The notes under the pieces are model-generated. The model ran no database searches and was not told the origin of the DNA. It was given only the letters and a program-made list of their open reading frames with translations. DNA of 64,000 nucleotides from Petrolisthes cinctipes (taxonomy: Eukaryota; Arthropoda; Malacostraca; Decapoda; Porcellanidae): the NCBI GenBank assembly GCA_033782935.1, contig JAWQEG010000005.1, positions 113,618-177,617 on the forward strand, written 5' to 3'. Positions 50,452 to 61,731 of the stretch are shown piece by piece (position 1 is the first letter of the stretch; every line of letters begins with the position of its first letter). The position numbers and the translations under genes were made by a program.

Positions 50452-53400
50452 AATGATGATGAAATGTGAGCTCACTTGACTGAAATGTGACAAAACTCTT
50501 CAACTCACATGAGAAACAGAATGACTAAAAAAAAAGTACAAGCTACTTGAATAGCTGCCATAATGGGGGTGACACCATAGTCACCCAAAGGTAGTGAATG
50601 AGAAAATATAATATACAGTGGGAATACAACACAATTCAATGAAAAACTATAATAGCAACAGAACATTAATACAAAGACACATAAACATAAAGATGGACAG
50701 GAAGTTTACAATTATGCAAATTACTAAAAGAATAACTGACGACTGCTTGATATACAGTAAAAAATTCTGCAACAACATTAGAGCTCTTACAATGATACTC
50801 ACACATTGTATAATCATAATAATACTGTACAGTATATCTGTAAACATTTTGACAAAGTAGAAGTTGCAGATTCCACCAAACTGCATGAAGTTGATTGTTT
50901 TTTACCTTTTCAGGAGTATACACATCACAAGCATCACTAACCATGTTCTACCATATATACAGCTGTATAATCACTAGTAACAACCATATAATTGCTTAGA
51001 ATCAATGATACAAAATAATTCACCAAATGTACAGGTGATCATGAATATAGGCAACCTCAGTCTTTGTCGCAGAATGCATATCCTGTACTGCATAACAAGC
51101 AAGCCACCACAGGATGTATTAAATAAGAAGCTGGAAATGAAGACACAAACTGTACATGCAAACAACTCACCCACTTGCTCCAGCTGCTTGTTACCCAGCA
51201 GCTACAGTTGTGAGTGTGTTCGGGTTTACCAAGGTGACGACACTCCCATGCAGACACAGAACGTTCCCGCAGCAGGCATGAATACAGCCGCTGTTGCAGA
51301 CCCACTGATTCCCCTTCCTTACACAAGCACTGGGAAACAGGCAAAAAGGAATACATTGTAAATGGAATTAGTTATTAATTTCAGGATTAAGCCCTCACCT
51401 TCCACTCACACTTTTCTCCCTCACATATTCCTCTACCTTGTTCACTCATCTGACTGGTTGGCTGCCTTTTCCACTGGATCCCTCAACTTTGCTCCCATAT
51501 ACCTTTTCTTGTAAACTTCTCATCTTGCATTTTCTCCACATATCCAAATCACCTCTATGTAATATGCTTCACCCTCTCAATACTCAACAATAATTACCTT
51601 TTCACCAAGTCCACATCTCTCCTACACATTCTCATTGCTTCTGCCATCCCACCTCATGAGACCACTCCCTCCTCTCAGGTAATTCGTTTCCACCCCACCT
51701 ATTCTAGACGGTTGTACCCAATTCCCATCCTATGCCAAGTCCATGTCTCTGAAGCATTTGTCAGTGTTAGCAGGATTAGAGCATACTATACTATGTCTGA
51801 ACTCACCGGGGACCATTCTGCATATGACCAAGTGGCACACTCCTCTGATGGACAGTCCAGGATGGTGTACTGCTGGTCTCCCTCACACCGCTCACGGCTC
51901 ACACTCTCCCCGAGACTCGATACACAATCCACCACCTTTCTCTCACGATAACACCTCTCACCATTTAACACACACTGTAATAGGATATGAAATTAGCTTG
52001 CTGTTTATTGTATCATTGTTTGTACTTTATATGCAAAGCCCATATTCTATATTTCACTTAATTTATCATTATACAAGTTCATGTCAGACCAATGTCACCT
52101 CACTATACTCCTTTGTATTCTTTCTAGCTACAGACACTTTGACATGACTACTGATGTACAGTCAAACAAAAATACTACTCTATGCCACATTTGGTTATAT
52201 ATATGGTCAGCAAAAATATATCTGAACAATGTTGCATACCCAATAGCAAGATTTACTTGATAGCATCCTTGTACTGTACTGTATTACATTCCATTGGCCA
52301 GTGGTTTGATTCCTGATGATAATAATGAACAATATAATCATAAAATCTATGACATGTTTGTTTTTCAAAATCTCCAGCCAGGGTGCCTCTCCACACCTAC
52401 CTTGGACCAATCAGTGTAATGCCAGGCAGCAGGGCAAGTGTGAGTACAGGGTTGGCGGTGGGTGACTGGCCGGGCGTGGGAGGGACACAGCTCATCATCT
52501 ACTTGGTTTCCACTGTCTGCTCTCACACAGTATGGCTCCCTTGTCTGCTCACCTGACCAACAAAAATAATGTCTTTTTTATGCATATCACTTTCTGCTTG
52601 TAATTAAACTATACAGTACAGTATACTAGTCCTTTCATTCTCACAATCTCGCTCTTCATCTCTTTTTCCAATAATATTTACATTTTGAAATGTCATTAAT
52701 GTTTCCTTTCCAAGCACTCAATCATTTTTTAATACACGAAAAATGGTAGTTTAATGAGCTTGCTTAAATATAATTGTTCTTCATAAACTATAAGAAATCC
52801 CTCTTGTACCTAAAATTTTTTACCTTCACTTCATCCTAAATATCCACTTTCTTCCTACTGTACTACAAAACACAATAAAAAATAATATTGTACTACATTC
52901 CTGTATTATTTTGCTTCGACTCTTGGCACACTTTTAAATTTCAATCAATTAAACTTTCATATTGTTTAATAGCTTTATCTTCATCCTAACACCTTTACTA
53001 ATGTACCAACTAGAGTAGTGTGAAATCAGCACTCACCATCACAAGAGTCAGAGCAGTTGGTCCAGTCACCGAGCCTCCAAAAGAAGTTAGGGTTGGTGTG
53101 GAGGCTGGACTTGGTATAGCTGTACTTGATGTAAGGAGGGTTCAGGTCCCCCACTGAGAGGATCTAAAGAAACAAGAAGGCATATCTGCAGATACCATAC
53201 TGAAGAATTTTCAAGTCATACTGTAGAGGACACAATAGTATGCACTCTATGCATACTGATTATTAGAAATTACCATTTCCTGCACAATGGGCCAGAAAAT
53301 TATACATAAGCTACTGCCAAACTCAAAGTTCATCTAGACTGCTTAATTGGCTATTTTGCTTTTGTAGATATGGGATCAATATAAGAAGCAGATCATCAAC

Positions 53401-56400
53401 CACCCATATACCTAAATTTCAGCAATGCTTGGTTAGTTAAAAGAATGCTTGATGGAATGTCACCTGAACAAGCAGTTTCTTAGAGAGTGGTTTGGTGGAG
53501 TTGATCCGTTCTACCGATGAACTGGAGCCAGAGTACTCAAGGAGGGTACCACCAAAGTTTACCAGCTTGGGGAATGGTGTCACCACTGAGCCTCCATTTA
53601 GTAGGTAGTTACCCGATTCATGCTCCACCAGTGCTGCAGACCAACAACAATAATAAGTATAGGTATCTTATTGATAACAAAAAATGAGAACCTCTAAGGA
53701 CAGGTGGTGTACATAAGACAATTTTTATACATTATAATTATGACAGTAAGACTAAATAATCATATTCACTGCCACCAGAAGTTAGTGTAGTTGTTTGGCC
53801 AATGGTGCAGTATGCATTTAGTTTTCATGATCATTATCTATACATGACGGGGAAGCATACACTCAACTAGAGTTCTCATGACAGCCAAGTATTTTTGTGG
53901 AGAGTAAAAACAGCTTTAGTCAAAGAGTGTACAGAACACAAATATAACTTTTAAATTACACCTTTCTTCTACACAACTTAATCCTTATAACATTAAACAT
54001 ACCAAGGTAGTTATCATCCGAGGGTAAATTGTGGTATGCCCGTTGGGTGATTTCAATCCTGGCAGCTCCCTCTGGTATGACAAAGATGTCGGAGTAACCA
54101 TAAGGGTAGGCGTGGTCGAAGGAACCCGATGATAACTCACACGTTGAATTGTCTCCATTACACACTCCACATGTGTCTGGGGGTACAGTGGTGAGAGGTG
54201 AGAGTAGATATAATGCCATACATAGTGAGCTGAGTGAGGGGAATAGTTAGTAGCAATCGGTAAAGTAATAGGTAGGAGTGATGGCGCTTTGAAATCACAG
54301 GTAAAGGTTAGTGTGAGATGGGGTCAGTAGCCATGGGATGAGTCTGTGTAGTTTTACTCCTAGTCACCCTTTACAATATGTGGGTAAGATGAATGAAAGA
54401 ACAATTTGACTACAGCCTAATGGACGTTGGGCTTCATAACATGTACTGTAATGTATATAGCCCACAACACTCTAGTGATGGCTTACCCAGTAGACTAATT
54501 CCACTCCTAACCAATCTAGAACTCTTCTAACACAATTCACTACTCGTCAATCTCTTCCACCATTCACTGCCATTATATCATTCACGTCCATCAACCTTAC
54601 ATTTCTAAATTAATCCTCTACATTCACCTTTGTTCTTTCTACTACTCGCACACAAACACTCAACCCCTTCACTTACCCGCCTTGGTCGTGGAATTCAGAA
54701 CATAGTCGCAGCCTGCCATATGACACTTGCCGTTGACACAGATGTCATTAGAGTCAGGTCCACAGGTAGTTCCGTCATCCACCTTGTCACGCAACTTGAA
54801 GTATGAGGAGTGGGAGTAGTTGAACACTTGGCAAAACAGCTGGCAACTGTCCTCACGCAAGACTAGGAACAAAGAGCATGACCTATCCATAATACAAATT
54901 CATTGGATATATATATTTAGTTGAATTAAAATATAGGCAACTAAAGTTTTTATAAGCTACTAGCAGAAGTTCCCAGGTTTGCCAGCATTGCCTAGGTCTT
55001 TCATTTGTAATTCATTAACACACCCTGAAGAGTACTGTATGTAAAGATGACAATAAAACTTACTTCCAGAATATTTGGGCACCCAAATTACATCTTCAGG
55101 TATGTCTGAGAGGCCAAAGGTTTTGCCATTGTAGGCCTGACACTGCTGGGTGCGAAAGTCTATGGCATCAGGTGGACACTGCTTCATGATGCAGGATTCA
55201 TATCGCACTCTCTCCCCGGTACAGTACTGGCCCCCATGGCTCGGTGGAGGGGAGTTGCAGTGACGGGTTGAGCTTCGCACACCAACACCACATGTCCGTG
55301 AACAAGTGCTCCACCTACATGGGTGTGAAGGGAGAGGGAAGTGAAACTGGGGTGCAGAGGGCAGGCAGAGGTGAAACTGGGGTGTGAAGGATGGGTGGAG
55401 GTGAAACTGGAGTGTGAAGGACAGGCAGAGGTGAAACTGGGATGTGGACAGAAATAGGCATCAGTATAAAAAAAACTGCTGAAAACTATCCCTATTTCAT
55501 TATATCTCATATTTTGCATAATACTGACTTACCAAACATTGATACAGTACAGTACTGTATATCAAAACACTGTGTAATATGACATCAATAATAGCAATAC
55601 AGTATAGCAATACCAATAGTAATACCTGTACAGTTTTCATATTGCTGATACATGTATTGTATGTATGTATTTCAACACTTTATGAAACTCGTTGTTCTAC
55701 CTTGTTTAATATTCTGTTGGTAGATTACAGTACTGTATTTTCCTTTACTATGAATACCAAAGCTGATGACAAGGGTTCTCAAACAGTAATTTGAGAACTC
55801 CCAGAGGTGGGTGTGTTGGTCTGTAAGTTGTACAGTACAGTACATGGATAGTTGGCGTAAATGAGTACTGATGAGAATATACTTATTTCCTTGAATATAT
55901 TCATGAGACATAATAATTTACTGTATCAAACAATGAAAAATTGCAATATTTTAACAGTTTTAAACTAAACAGTGTAAATAATTTGACAATATGAATAGCA
56001 ACAGTGTTTCATTTTACTGTATATTCAATTATTGTTATTTGAGGCTAAATTAAAGGCTGCCACTATAACTGGTTTGAATCTGACATCTTGGTTACTTGGC
56101 AAGACAAAGACTGAAAACTCTGTTAATCAAGCAAGTAATTTTTTGTAGCAAATATGCTACTGTTAATCATGACAGTAAACTGAGCTAACTGCCCAGACTC
56201 ATCTGAAAAGTGAAGTAACAAAACAAGTTGGTTGATTTGCTTTCTCTGACATACATATTTATTTATTGTTCTCAAGTCTAGCCTAAGTTTAGTTGTATGA
56301 CTGAACAACAATAAGGCAAAGCTCAATTGTGTTCCGAGATTTTGTACTAATGTAAATAAACAGCCCTTGTCTTAATGGCAATATACTCATTCATTGTCTT

Positions 56401-59400
56401 ATACAGGGAATTTACAACAATACTTGTATCAAATACACTAACAAAATTTACACACAACCACACAAACAACTCCAGAAACTTACGCTAACCACTCCCCCCA
56501 GTTACCATGGATTTTCTTTGTGACGTTCTTATCCTTGGGTACACACTTGCCTCGCAGACACCAGCTGTTTGTGTCACAGTGAGTACCATCCGCCCAGGGC
56601 ATGTGTTGTGTCCGACATCCTTCCTTCTCAGCTCCAGAGGTTGTGCACCACAATCGCTTGCAAGTTGGCTGGATAGAGGAAAATATGAGGATGGATGCTG
56701 TTGATACTTAGCAGAAGTGAAACACAGTAAGTGTCACACAATTATTTTGGTGGCTGAATAGTTACCACAGTCATATCCATGTAAACTGGAGAAACCCTAC
56801 TTCTGAGTCTTACAACATGCTGTTAACCATACAATGGTAAAATCCAATAATCTAATTATGTCACAGATAAAAAAGTAAAAGTAACTAAACAAATGTAAAT
56901 AAAATAAAATCCCCAACCTACCATGTAAGGACAGATGCGTGAAGTGAGTCCAAAGACATACTGGCACTGTTTGCTGGCATTGAAAAGTTCACCAGCCAGG
57001 GTGAGTTCAGATTCTGTCTCTATCAACTTGTTGGTCCAAGGTTCATCTTCTAAGCATGCTCCATGACCCCCACTGAAGGGAGTGGCATAAGTTATGAAGG
57101 GCTTTGAGACAGGTAAAAACTGCAGAAAATATAATACAAGTAATAGTGAACTATGCAACTGATGAGTAAAAACAATACAGTACTACCTGTACTGTAAATG
57201 TTTATTATAGTTTTCATCTACTAACCATACCTAACCTTTTGGAGGACTGGCTGGTTCAAATCAGTTAGGTATTACAATGCAACAAGAAAATATTTTGTTG
57301 TCCAAGAGTTAACTGAGCATAAGTAACTCACTGAAGGTAATCAGTAAGGAAGCGTCTGGAGCAGTTGGACCATTCCCAAGGTAGTGTGTTGTGGTCCAGC
57401 ATACGACTCATTACGTTCATTTTAGTGGGTTCTTCCTGGTTGGATTCTTCAAGTTCTCCCAGCAGTGCACACTTGACATCATTGTCATGGGGCATGTTTA
57501 GACTGTGGACAGAGGCAGGGCCTACATACAATTATGTCAATTTGGCAGTTTTTCTATAACCATTAATACAAATCTGTGATGCTTACAGCAAAATAAATAT
57601 ATATCAACTGTTGAAAGTCATGAGGCCCATCTTCATTAAAAATGTATAATTATCCACAAATAACTGGTTGCATAATCTTGCTAACAAACAAACTCAGATC
57701 AAACCCAAAACATAACCTCCTGGTGGAGGTAAATAAATGCACCTTTGCATTACACGAAAAAAAAAAATATATATATATACAGTATATTACACAGTTCTGT
57801 ATTGGTAGTTTACATTTAACTGAACATCAGGGAATCTATACTTGATATAAGACTTATAAGTTCTATCTATCTATCTTCTATAAATTCTAATAATTATCAA
57901 GACACACTACTGTACTCCTAACAAGGAATGACAACTCACAGATGGCCCAACTCATGTGCAATGGTGAACGCTGCCGAGAGTCCATTGTCCTGAACAATGG
58001 CACAAGAAGCATGACGGGAACACATAGTGCCCAACTCAGCCAGACCAAGGGTGTCACAACTCTTGGTCCAAGGGTTGCGGCAAATATTTTCCCTGTCCAA
58101 GGTATATATCATTAGGTTAGTAAAATTACAGACTAAATGATTGGAAATATAATACTAACAGGAGCTCGACAGTTTGGGTTATGTACTGCCAAAGAATAAA
58201 ACTCTTGAAGAGACAATTAAAACCTGTCTAACAAGAGATTGAAGAAGCATTGCCAACCCATATACTGCATAATATCCATTGCAGGCAACTAATTGTAACT
58301 TACATACCAATCTGAATCAGCTTTATACTTGCTAAATTTTCATATAATCCAACATGGGCATTAATAGTTCGGTATTAGTCAAACGTTTTCCATAATCACT
58401 CCCATTAATTTTTTTCTGTCAAATATACTTCTTAATACATGTACGTCATTTTCTTATTGGGTATTTCCGTCGCAAATGCATTAACATGAACCGTCGGTTC
58501 TAGTATAATAATATCAATTCAAGATGGCTGCCAAATGTTTACATCCAGGCCCTGTATTTTGCTAAGGTTAGGTCTCGGTAGTTTGCCACGGTCCTGATTA
58601 GGTTAGGTCAGGTGAGGTCTACCTAATTCTATTTAATGCGTTGTAGTGTTTTTCAGACGAATCTAGTTCAAATATGGCGAAAATGAGGTGTTTTCGGAGA
58701 TTGAGTTGGGGGAGGCAGGGGGGGGGGTGATATCTCCCAAAACCCTAATTTGCGACAGTTGTGAACAATAAATTCGTTCAAAACACACTATAAAACATTA
58801 TATTCTGAAATCCTCGAGTCGAAAGCAGATTATGGACAAACGCTTGACTATTACCAATAGTTATTCTACATAATTCACACACAGACCCTTATAAATTATA
58901 CAGTATTGGTATTATACATATATACTATTATGTTTTTAAAAATATATAAAATAAAGAAGTACCTACCTCGTGAGAAGTAAAGCTGTATCAAAGCGTCTGG
59001 GATGAGTTGGATTCTTTTTGAGGTCGAGTTGTTGCCATTTACAAAACCCCTTGAGCATCTCCTCTGCTGATTTCCCTGTGGGGGCTTCACTGCCATTTTC
59101 GTAGCCACGTTTCGTAGTGATGAACTCCCGATCCTCACGCATCACCTCCACTACTGCTATGTCAATGTGGTGGCCGATGGTGGCATCACGGAAAATGAGG
59201 GCAACCTGTGTAACAATTATAACATTACTATAGTTCTTAGCTTTGATATGTAACTTCATCTATATTCTGCATGTAAAAGGTAAGGTAGGCTACTCGAGAT
59301 CATGTTATTATACAATGGCCTCCACTATTACTGGGTTTGTTTACTCGTTAATAATGATAACTAAATCATTACTATACCCCTGCTATAGTACAGGTATCCA

Positions 59401-59966
59401 CTATACTATTACGAGTAACCAAACACATTTCACCAAACTCATCCGACACTGTGCTCGTTACGTGTGGACGCAACTGTAAGGGGGTGCATGTGAACTTGTC
59501 AAGAAGTGTGAGTGCATTTACAGTTGTGTATCTATAATCAAGGTTGTCAGTGCTTGGAATTATTCCCTAGATCTTGGGATTTTGAAGAGCATCTTGGGAT
59601 CTTGAACATTGTCGAAATATTCTTGGGATTTCTTGAGCCTTTTGTAAATAGGCCTACTGTATACAGAAGTTTCATGTAATTCTAATAAGATTCGAACTGA
59701 CAGTAGGGACAGACTGGCCTATAGCGTAGCCTAATATACAAACTACAGGACCACTGAAACGTGTATCTGTGATCACGAACGTAAAACTACACCTTTTTTC
59801 TCGCCGAATAATTCATTGTGGTAAATAGCTAATACATACAAGTCCCTGTAATAGTACTAGCTAGGATATCAGTGAAGAAAGTTACTATAGGCTATTGTTT
59901 AACGATCAGCAGGTTCACCAATCACAATCGAAGTTAGGGATAATAGATTAAATATTGATAATTATA

Positions 59967-60000
<34 letters not shown>

Positions 60001-60139
60001 GAGGCGGTGGTCAGCATGAATCAGACACGGGGTTGAGGCATCACTCCCGTGCTTGCTGACCCAACAAGTGAGACGGACGGGGAAGAGTCGTGAGGGAGAA
60101 GGAAGGAGGAGGGTGACTGAGGAAGAGGAGGAACGGCAG

Positions 60140-60177
<38 letters not shown>

Positions 60178-60426
60178 AGGAAAGATGAAGAAGGCAGGGA
60201 AGCAGTCATGCAGGAAGAATAAATGCATGAGGAGAGAGAGTGAGAGAGAGTGTGTGTGAGAGGATACGGTGTACAAGAGCTTGTATTCAAATGAGGGTCT
60301 TGGCAACGTTAAGGCTTTTACACTTGACTACTTCCAATGGCAATTTGTTCCACTCATTTAAAACTATATTACGCACTGAAAGAGAAGGAATTGACTGGTA
60401 CTGGTGTTGAATTTTTAGTTCTTGTG

Positions 60427-60458
<32 letters not shown>

Positions 60459-60757
60459 TCAATCAGAGAGAGTTGGGAGGGGGTCGGCGTTCACATTAGC
60501 TTAACACAGAGGAGGGAGAGAGGCGTGGGGAGGAAGGGGGATGGAGGGGATGGGGGGAATGAGTGAAGGGGGCAGGGGTACATGGCAGGTGATGGGCAGG
60601 ACATGAGAGGTGATGGGGTACGTGTTGGGGGCGGGGGGGGGGGTAACTGGGGAGGGGAGGGGGGATACAAAACAGGTTATGGCACTATATAATTTTTGAC
60701 TTCTGTAGTGACCTGATGTAACCTATAGTGTAACCTAGTATATACAATAATGGTCAA

Positions 60758-60788
<31 letters not shown>

Positions 60789-61256
60789 CCACATAGGCGT
60801 AACTATTATACATTGTTGTCTAATGTTTTCACGTTCACATAATTATGATTTTACTGTTTTGAATAGTGAGTAGCAGCTAGCTTGTAGTAAATTAAGAGAT
60901 GGTACTTAGCTTACTTATTGTAATGTTTATCAGCTAAGGAACAGAGGGAAAAACTATCTAACTTTTACACGATAATAATAATAATAATAATGATAAGAAG
61001 AAGAAGAAAAAAAGAATAGTGAGAATAATAACAATAATAACAATACTACTACAAATACAAATACTAACAATAACAATAATACAGTAATACATATACTCAC
61101 CACGACATGAGGGTTAGGACATACTGTGTGACGTGACGACCGTGATATCTGGCCATTTTATTGTCCACCACCACCATCACCTCAATACTGTAACGACTCG
61201 AGTACAGATATCGCCGAACTCGTCTCTTGTTGTTGGTGGAGGTGGTAGTGGAGGTG
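37152..61256 (-). CDS. ADAMTS9-like: ADAMTS metalloprotease of the ADAMTS9/20/GON-1 type (24 exons visible)
   Basis: A secreted zinc protease of the extracellular matrix; relatives (GON-1, ADAMTS9, ADAMTS20) cleave proteoglycans and guide cell migration. The 24 exons give about 1,550 residues. In order: end of the propeptide with a furin site (KRRVRR); reprolysin domain with HELGH then LLNMPHD and a Met-turn (VMSRM); disintegrin-like domain; TSP1; Cys-rich domain; spacer; nine more TSP1 repeats; GON domain. The zinc-binding His residues and catalytic Glu are present, so it should be active. The GON domain restricts it to this subfamily. Missing are the signal peptide and most of the propeptide (beyond 61256, possibly outside the window) and the last GON exon below 37152. 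One junction (exons 1 and 2 here) does not keep frame. A Thr-rich plus His/Arg-rich linker between TSP1 repeats is unusual. Confidence 0.95.
37602..37738 (-). CDS. ADAMTS9-like: ADAMTS exon: GON domain, middle
   Basis: [18 protein letters not shown] and [17 protein letters not shown], family-typical GON sequence. Confidence 0.94.
38159..38322 (-). CDS. ADAMTS9-like: ADAMTS exon: GON domain, first part
   Basis: [20 protein letters not shown], then TPTEYLTL and FAEIYNK, matching the start of the GON domain of ADAMTS9/20 and GON-1. Confidence 0.94.
38542..38703 (-). CDS. ADAMTS9-like: ADAMTS exon: TSP1-10 body (last)
   Basis: [30 protein letters not shown]. 54 codons, phase 0-0. The C-terminal Cys residues lead into the GON domain. 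Confidence 0.92.
38855..39372 (+). mobile_element. Retroposon with (AAC)n tail, copy 2, 10-bp target duplication
   Basis: Homologous to 36015-36583 along its length but with an internal deletion relative to it. Flanked by AACTTACGGG (38845-38854 and 39373-39382). It lies in an ADAMTS intron and its right duplication ends about 27 bases from the exon at 39410. Confidence 0.85.
39410..39601 (-). CDS. ADAMTS9-like: ADAMTS exon: TSP1-9 body
   Basis: [16 protein letters not shown] through [14 protein letters not shown]. 64 codons, phase 0-0. Confidence 0.94.
39602..42330 (-). other. ADAMTS intron
   Basis: 2.7 kb, AT-rich, with a 29-base poly(A) run at about 39706-39734 and the truncated retroposon at 42034-42087. 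No exon was recognised. Confidence 0.6.
42034..42087 (+). mobile_element. 5'-truncated retroposon 3' end, copy 3
   Basis: Only the last 54 bases of the family: 'ccggggtctgtggggcagga' through the hairpin to the AAC tail. It lies in an ADAMTS intron. No clear target duplication was found. Confidence 0.75.
42331..42513 (-). CDS. ADAMTS9-like: ADAMTS exon: TSP1-8 body
   Basis: [16 protein letters not shown] through [12 protein letters not shown]. 61 codons, phase 0-0. Confidence 0.92.
42514..46944 (-). other. Long ADAMTS intron, no exon recognised
   Basis: 4.4 kb of AT-rich sequence with (CA)n at about 45692-45713 and several TACTGTACAGTA palindromes. No TSP1-coding exon was found in it; the flanking exons already match in phase. 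Confidence 0.6.
46945..47160 (-). CDS. ADAMTS9-like: ADAMTS exon: TSP1-7 body
   Basis: [23 protein letters not shown], an Arg-rich stretch and [10 protein letters not shown]. 72 codons, phase 0-0. GTAAAG donor. Confidence 0.9.
47357..47512 (-). CDS. ADAMTS9-like: ADAMTS exon: TSP1-6 body
   Basis: [17 protein letters not shown] through [11 protein letters not shown], a classical TSP1. 52 codons, phase 0-0. Confidence 0.94.
47899..48372 (-). CDS. ADAMTS9-like: ADAMTS exon: His-rich and Arg/Glu-rich linker
   Basis: 158 codons, phase 0-0. Starts [10 protein letters not shown], has a run of six His, then basic RRP and an ERE/RGE-rich segment, and ends in WHTGGWST, which opens the next TSP1. No Cys in the linker, so it is probably disordered. 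It is in frame with both neighbours and has good splice sites. Confidence 0.8.
49719..50057 (-). CDS. ADAMTS9-like: ADAMTS exon: TSP1-5 with insertion and Thr-rich tail
   Basis: Begins with TGT at an acceptor 'ctctatag', reading CDVGGVPSP then [17 protein letters not shown]. About 20 residues thus separate the first two Cys of the repeat instead of about three. After CHIPC comes a Thr/Pro/Ser tract (about 45 residues), likely O-glycosylated. 113 codons, phase 0-0. Confidence 0.8.
50417..50461. repeat. (GAT)n microsatellite
   Basis: About 14 GAT units with one interruption, in an ADAMTS intron. Confidence 0.9.
51171..51329 (-). CDS. ADAMTS9-like: ADAMTS exon: TSP1-4 body
   Basis: Starts [10 protein letters not shown] and ends [12 protein letters not shown]. 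53 codons, phase 0-0. Confidence 0.9.
51807..51974 (-). CDS. ADAMTS9-like: ADAMTS exon: TSP1-3 body
   Basis: Starts [17 protein letters not shown] and ends [11 protein letters not shown]. 56 codons, phase 0-0. Confidence 0.9.
52401..52552 (-). CDS. ADAMTS9-like: ADAMTS exon: TSP1-2 body, TSP1-3 start
   Basis: [20 protein letters not shown], then CTHTCP and WHYTDWSK at the junction. From here on the TSP1 introns are all phase 0, immediately before the first Cys of the repeat. Confidence 0.92.
53037..53163 (-). CDS. ADAMTS9-like: ADAMTS exon: spacer end, TSP1-2 start
   Basis: [20 protein letters not shown] closes the spacer. [16 protein letters not shown] opens the first C-terminal TSP1 repeat. 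Phase 1 donor. Confidence 0.92.
53464..53633 (-). CDS. ADAMTS9-like: ADAMTS exon: spacer
   Basis: YLLNGG, then [16 protein letters not shown] and [10 protein letters not shown], the beta-strand-rich spacer domain. Confidence 0.92.
54003..54176 (-). CDS. ADAMTS9-like: ADAMTS exon: end of Cys-rich, start of spacer
   Basis: [20 protein letters not shown], then the spacer motif [17 protein letters not shown] and SDDNYL. Confidence 0.94.
54677..54862 (-). CDS. ADAMTS9-like: ADAMTS exon: Cys-rich domain
   Basis: [20 protein letters not shown] and [20 protein letters not shown]. The acceptor 'ttcctag' at the right edge was chosen because it alone keeps the phase; a nearer AG does not. Confidence 0.92.
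55064..55314 (-). CDS. ADAMTS9-like: ADAMTS exon: central TSP1 and Cys-rich start
   Basis: [19 protein letters not shown] completes TSP1-1. [15 protein letters not shown] and VIWVPKYSG begin the Cys-rich domain. Confidence 0.95.
55321..55450. repeat. Short tandem repeat beside an ADAMTS exon
   Basis: About four copies of a unit of roughly 30 bases around 'gaggtgaaactggggtg', directly intronic to the TSP1-1 exon. It makes a spurious open frame on the minus strand. Confidence 0.75.
56484..56656 (-). CDS. ADAMTS9-like: ADAMTS exon: disintegrin-like end and TSP1-1 start
   Basis: RLWCTT, then [20 protein letters not shown], then NWGEWLA, which opens the central TSP1 repeat. Confidence 0.94.
56922..57072 (-). 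CDS. ADAMTS9-like: ADAMTS exon: disintegrin-like domain, first part
   Basis: [29 protein letters not shown] and RICPYM, typical of the ADAMTS disintegrin-like domain. Confidence 0.93.
57332..57502 (-). CDS. ADAMTS9-like: ADAMTS exon: third zinc His and Met-turn
   Basis: Completes HELGHLLNMPHD across the splice; the third zinc-binding His and the Asp are here. The Met-turn is VMSRM. It ends in [13 protein letters not shown]. Confidence 0.95.
57940..58092 (-). CDS. ADAMTS9-like: ADAMTS exon: active-site helix (HELGH)
   Basis: [21 protein letters not shown] and [11 protein letters not shown]. It holds the first two zinc-binding His residues and the catalytic Glu. Confidence 0.95.
58550..58645. 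repeat. Foldback-family fragment
   Basis: Contains 'taggtctcggtagtttgcca' and 'taggttaggtcaggtgaggt', matching the arm of the 10776-11645 element. Lies in an ADAMTS intron. Confidence 0.6.
58967..59205 (-). CDS. ADAMTS9-like: ADAMTS exon: protease domain, middle
   Basis: [20 protein letters not shown], then FCKWQQ and [13 protein letters not shown], the core of the reprolysin fold before the active site. Phase 0 start, phase 2 end. Confidence 0.92.
59206..61100 (-). other. ADAMTS intron with microsatellites
   Basis: Contains (TG)n at 59969-59998, (GA)n at about 60146-60173 and 60432-60459, and AAT-rich runs near 60760-60790 and 60970-61080. A missing microexon between the protease exons could be here, but none was found. 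Confidence 0.6.
61101..61256 (-). CDS. ADAMTS9-like: ADAMTS exon: furin site and start of protease domain
   Basis: A Ser/Thr/Asn stretch, then KRRVRR, a proprotein convertase site, then [17 protein letters not shown] and QYVLTLMS, the first strand and helix of the reprolysin domain. It ends in phase 2 at GTGAGT, which does not fit the phase-0 start of the next exon. Confidence 0.88.
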
Positions 61257-61481
61257 CTGTTGGGGTAAGAGAGAGAGAGAGTGAGTGAATGTGAGTGAGA
61301 GAGAGTGAGTGAGTGAATGGGAATGTAAGTGATAGGGAGAGAGTGGATGGGAATGTAAGTGATAGGGAGAGAATGGATGGAATGACAGAGAGAGTGAGAG
61401 AGTGAATGGGAATGAAAGTGAGAGTGAGAGAGTGGGAGTGATTGTGAGAATGAAAAACAGTGAGTGAGGGAAAGTGTCTTG

Positions 61482-61525
<44 letters not shown>

Positions 61526-61670
61526 TTGTAGGAAGGAATCTTACTGGTGTGTGTGTGTGTGTGTGCGAGGAAAAGAGGCTGTGAGAGAGTGAGAGAAAGA
61601 GAAAGAGTGAGTCAGTGAGTGAGAGATAGGAAGGAGTGGGAGTGTCAAGTGGAAGAATATGTACAGTAAC

Positions 61671-61731
<61 letters not shown>

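Noticed and set aside
55184..55519. Minus-strand open frame with repeated HPSFTS units
   Set aside because: It is a short tandem repeat in the intron next to the TSP1-1 exon and in a different frame from the exon.
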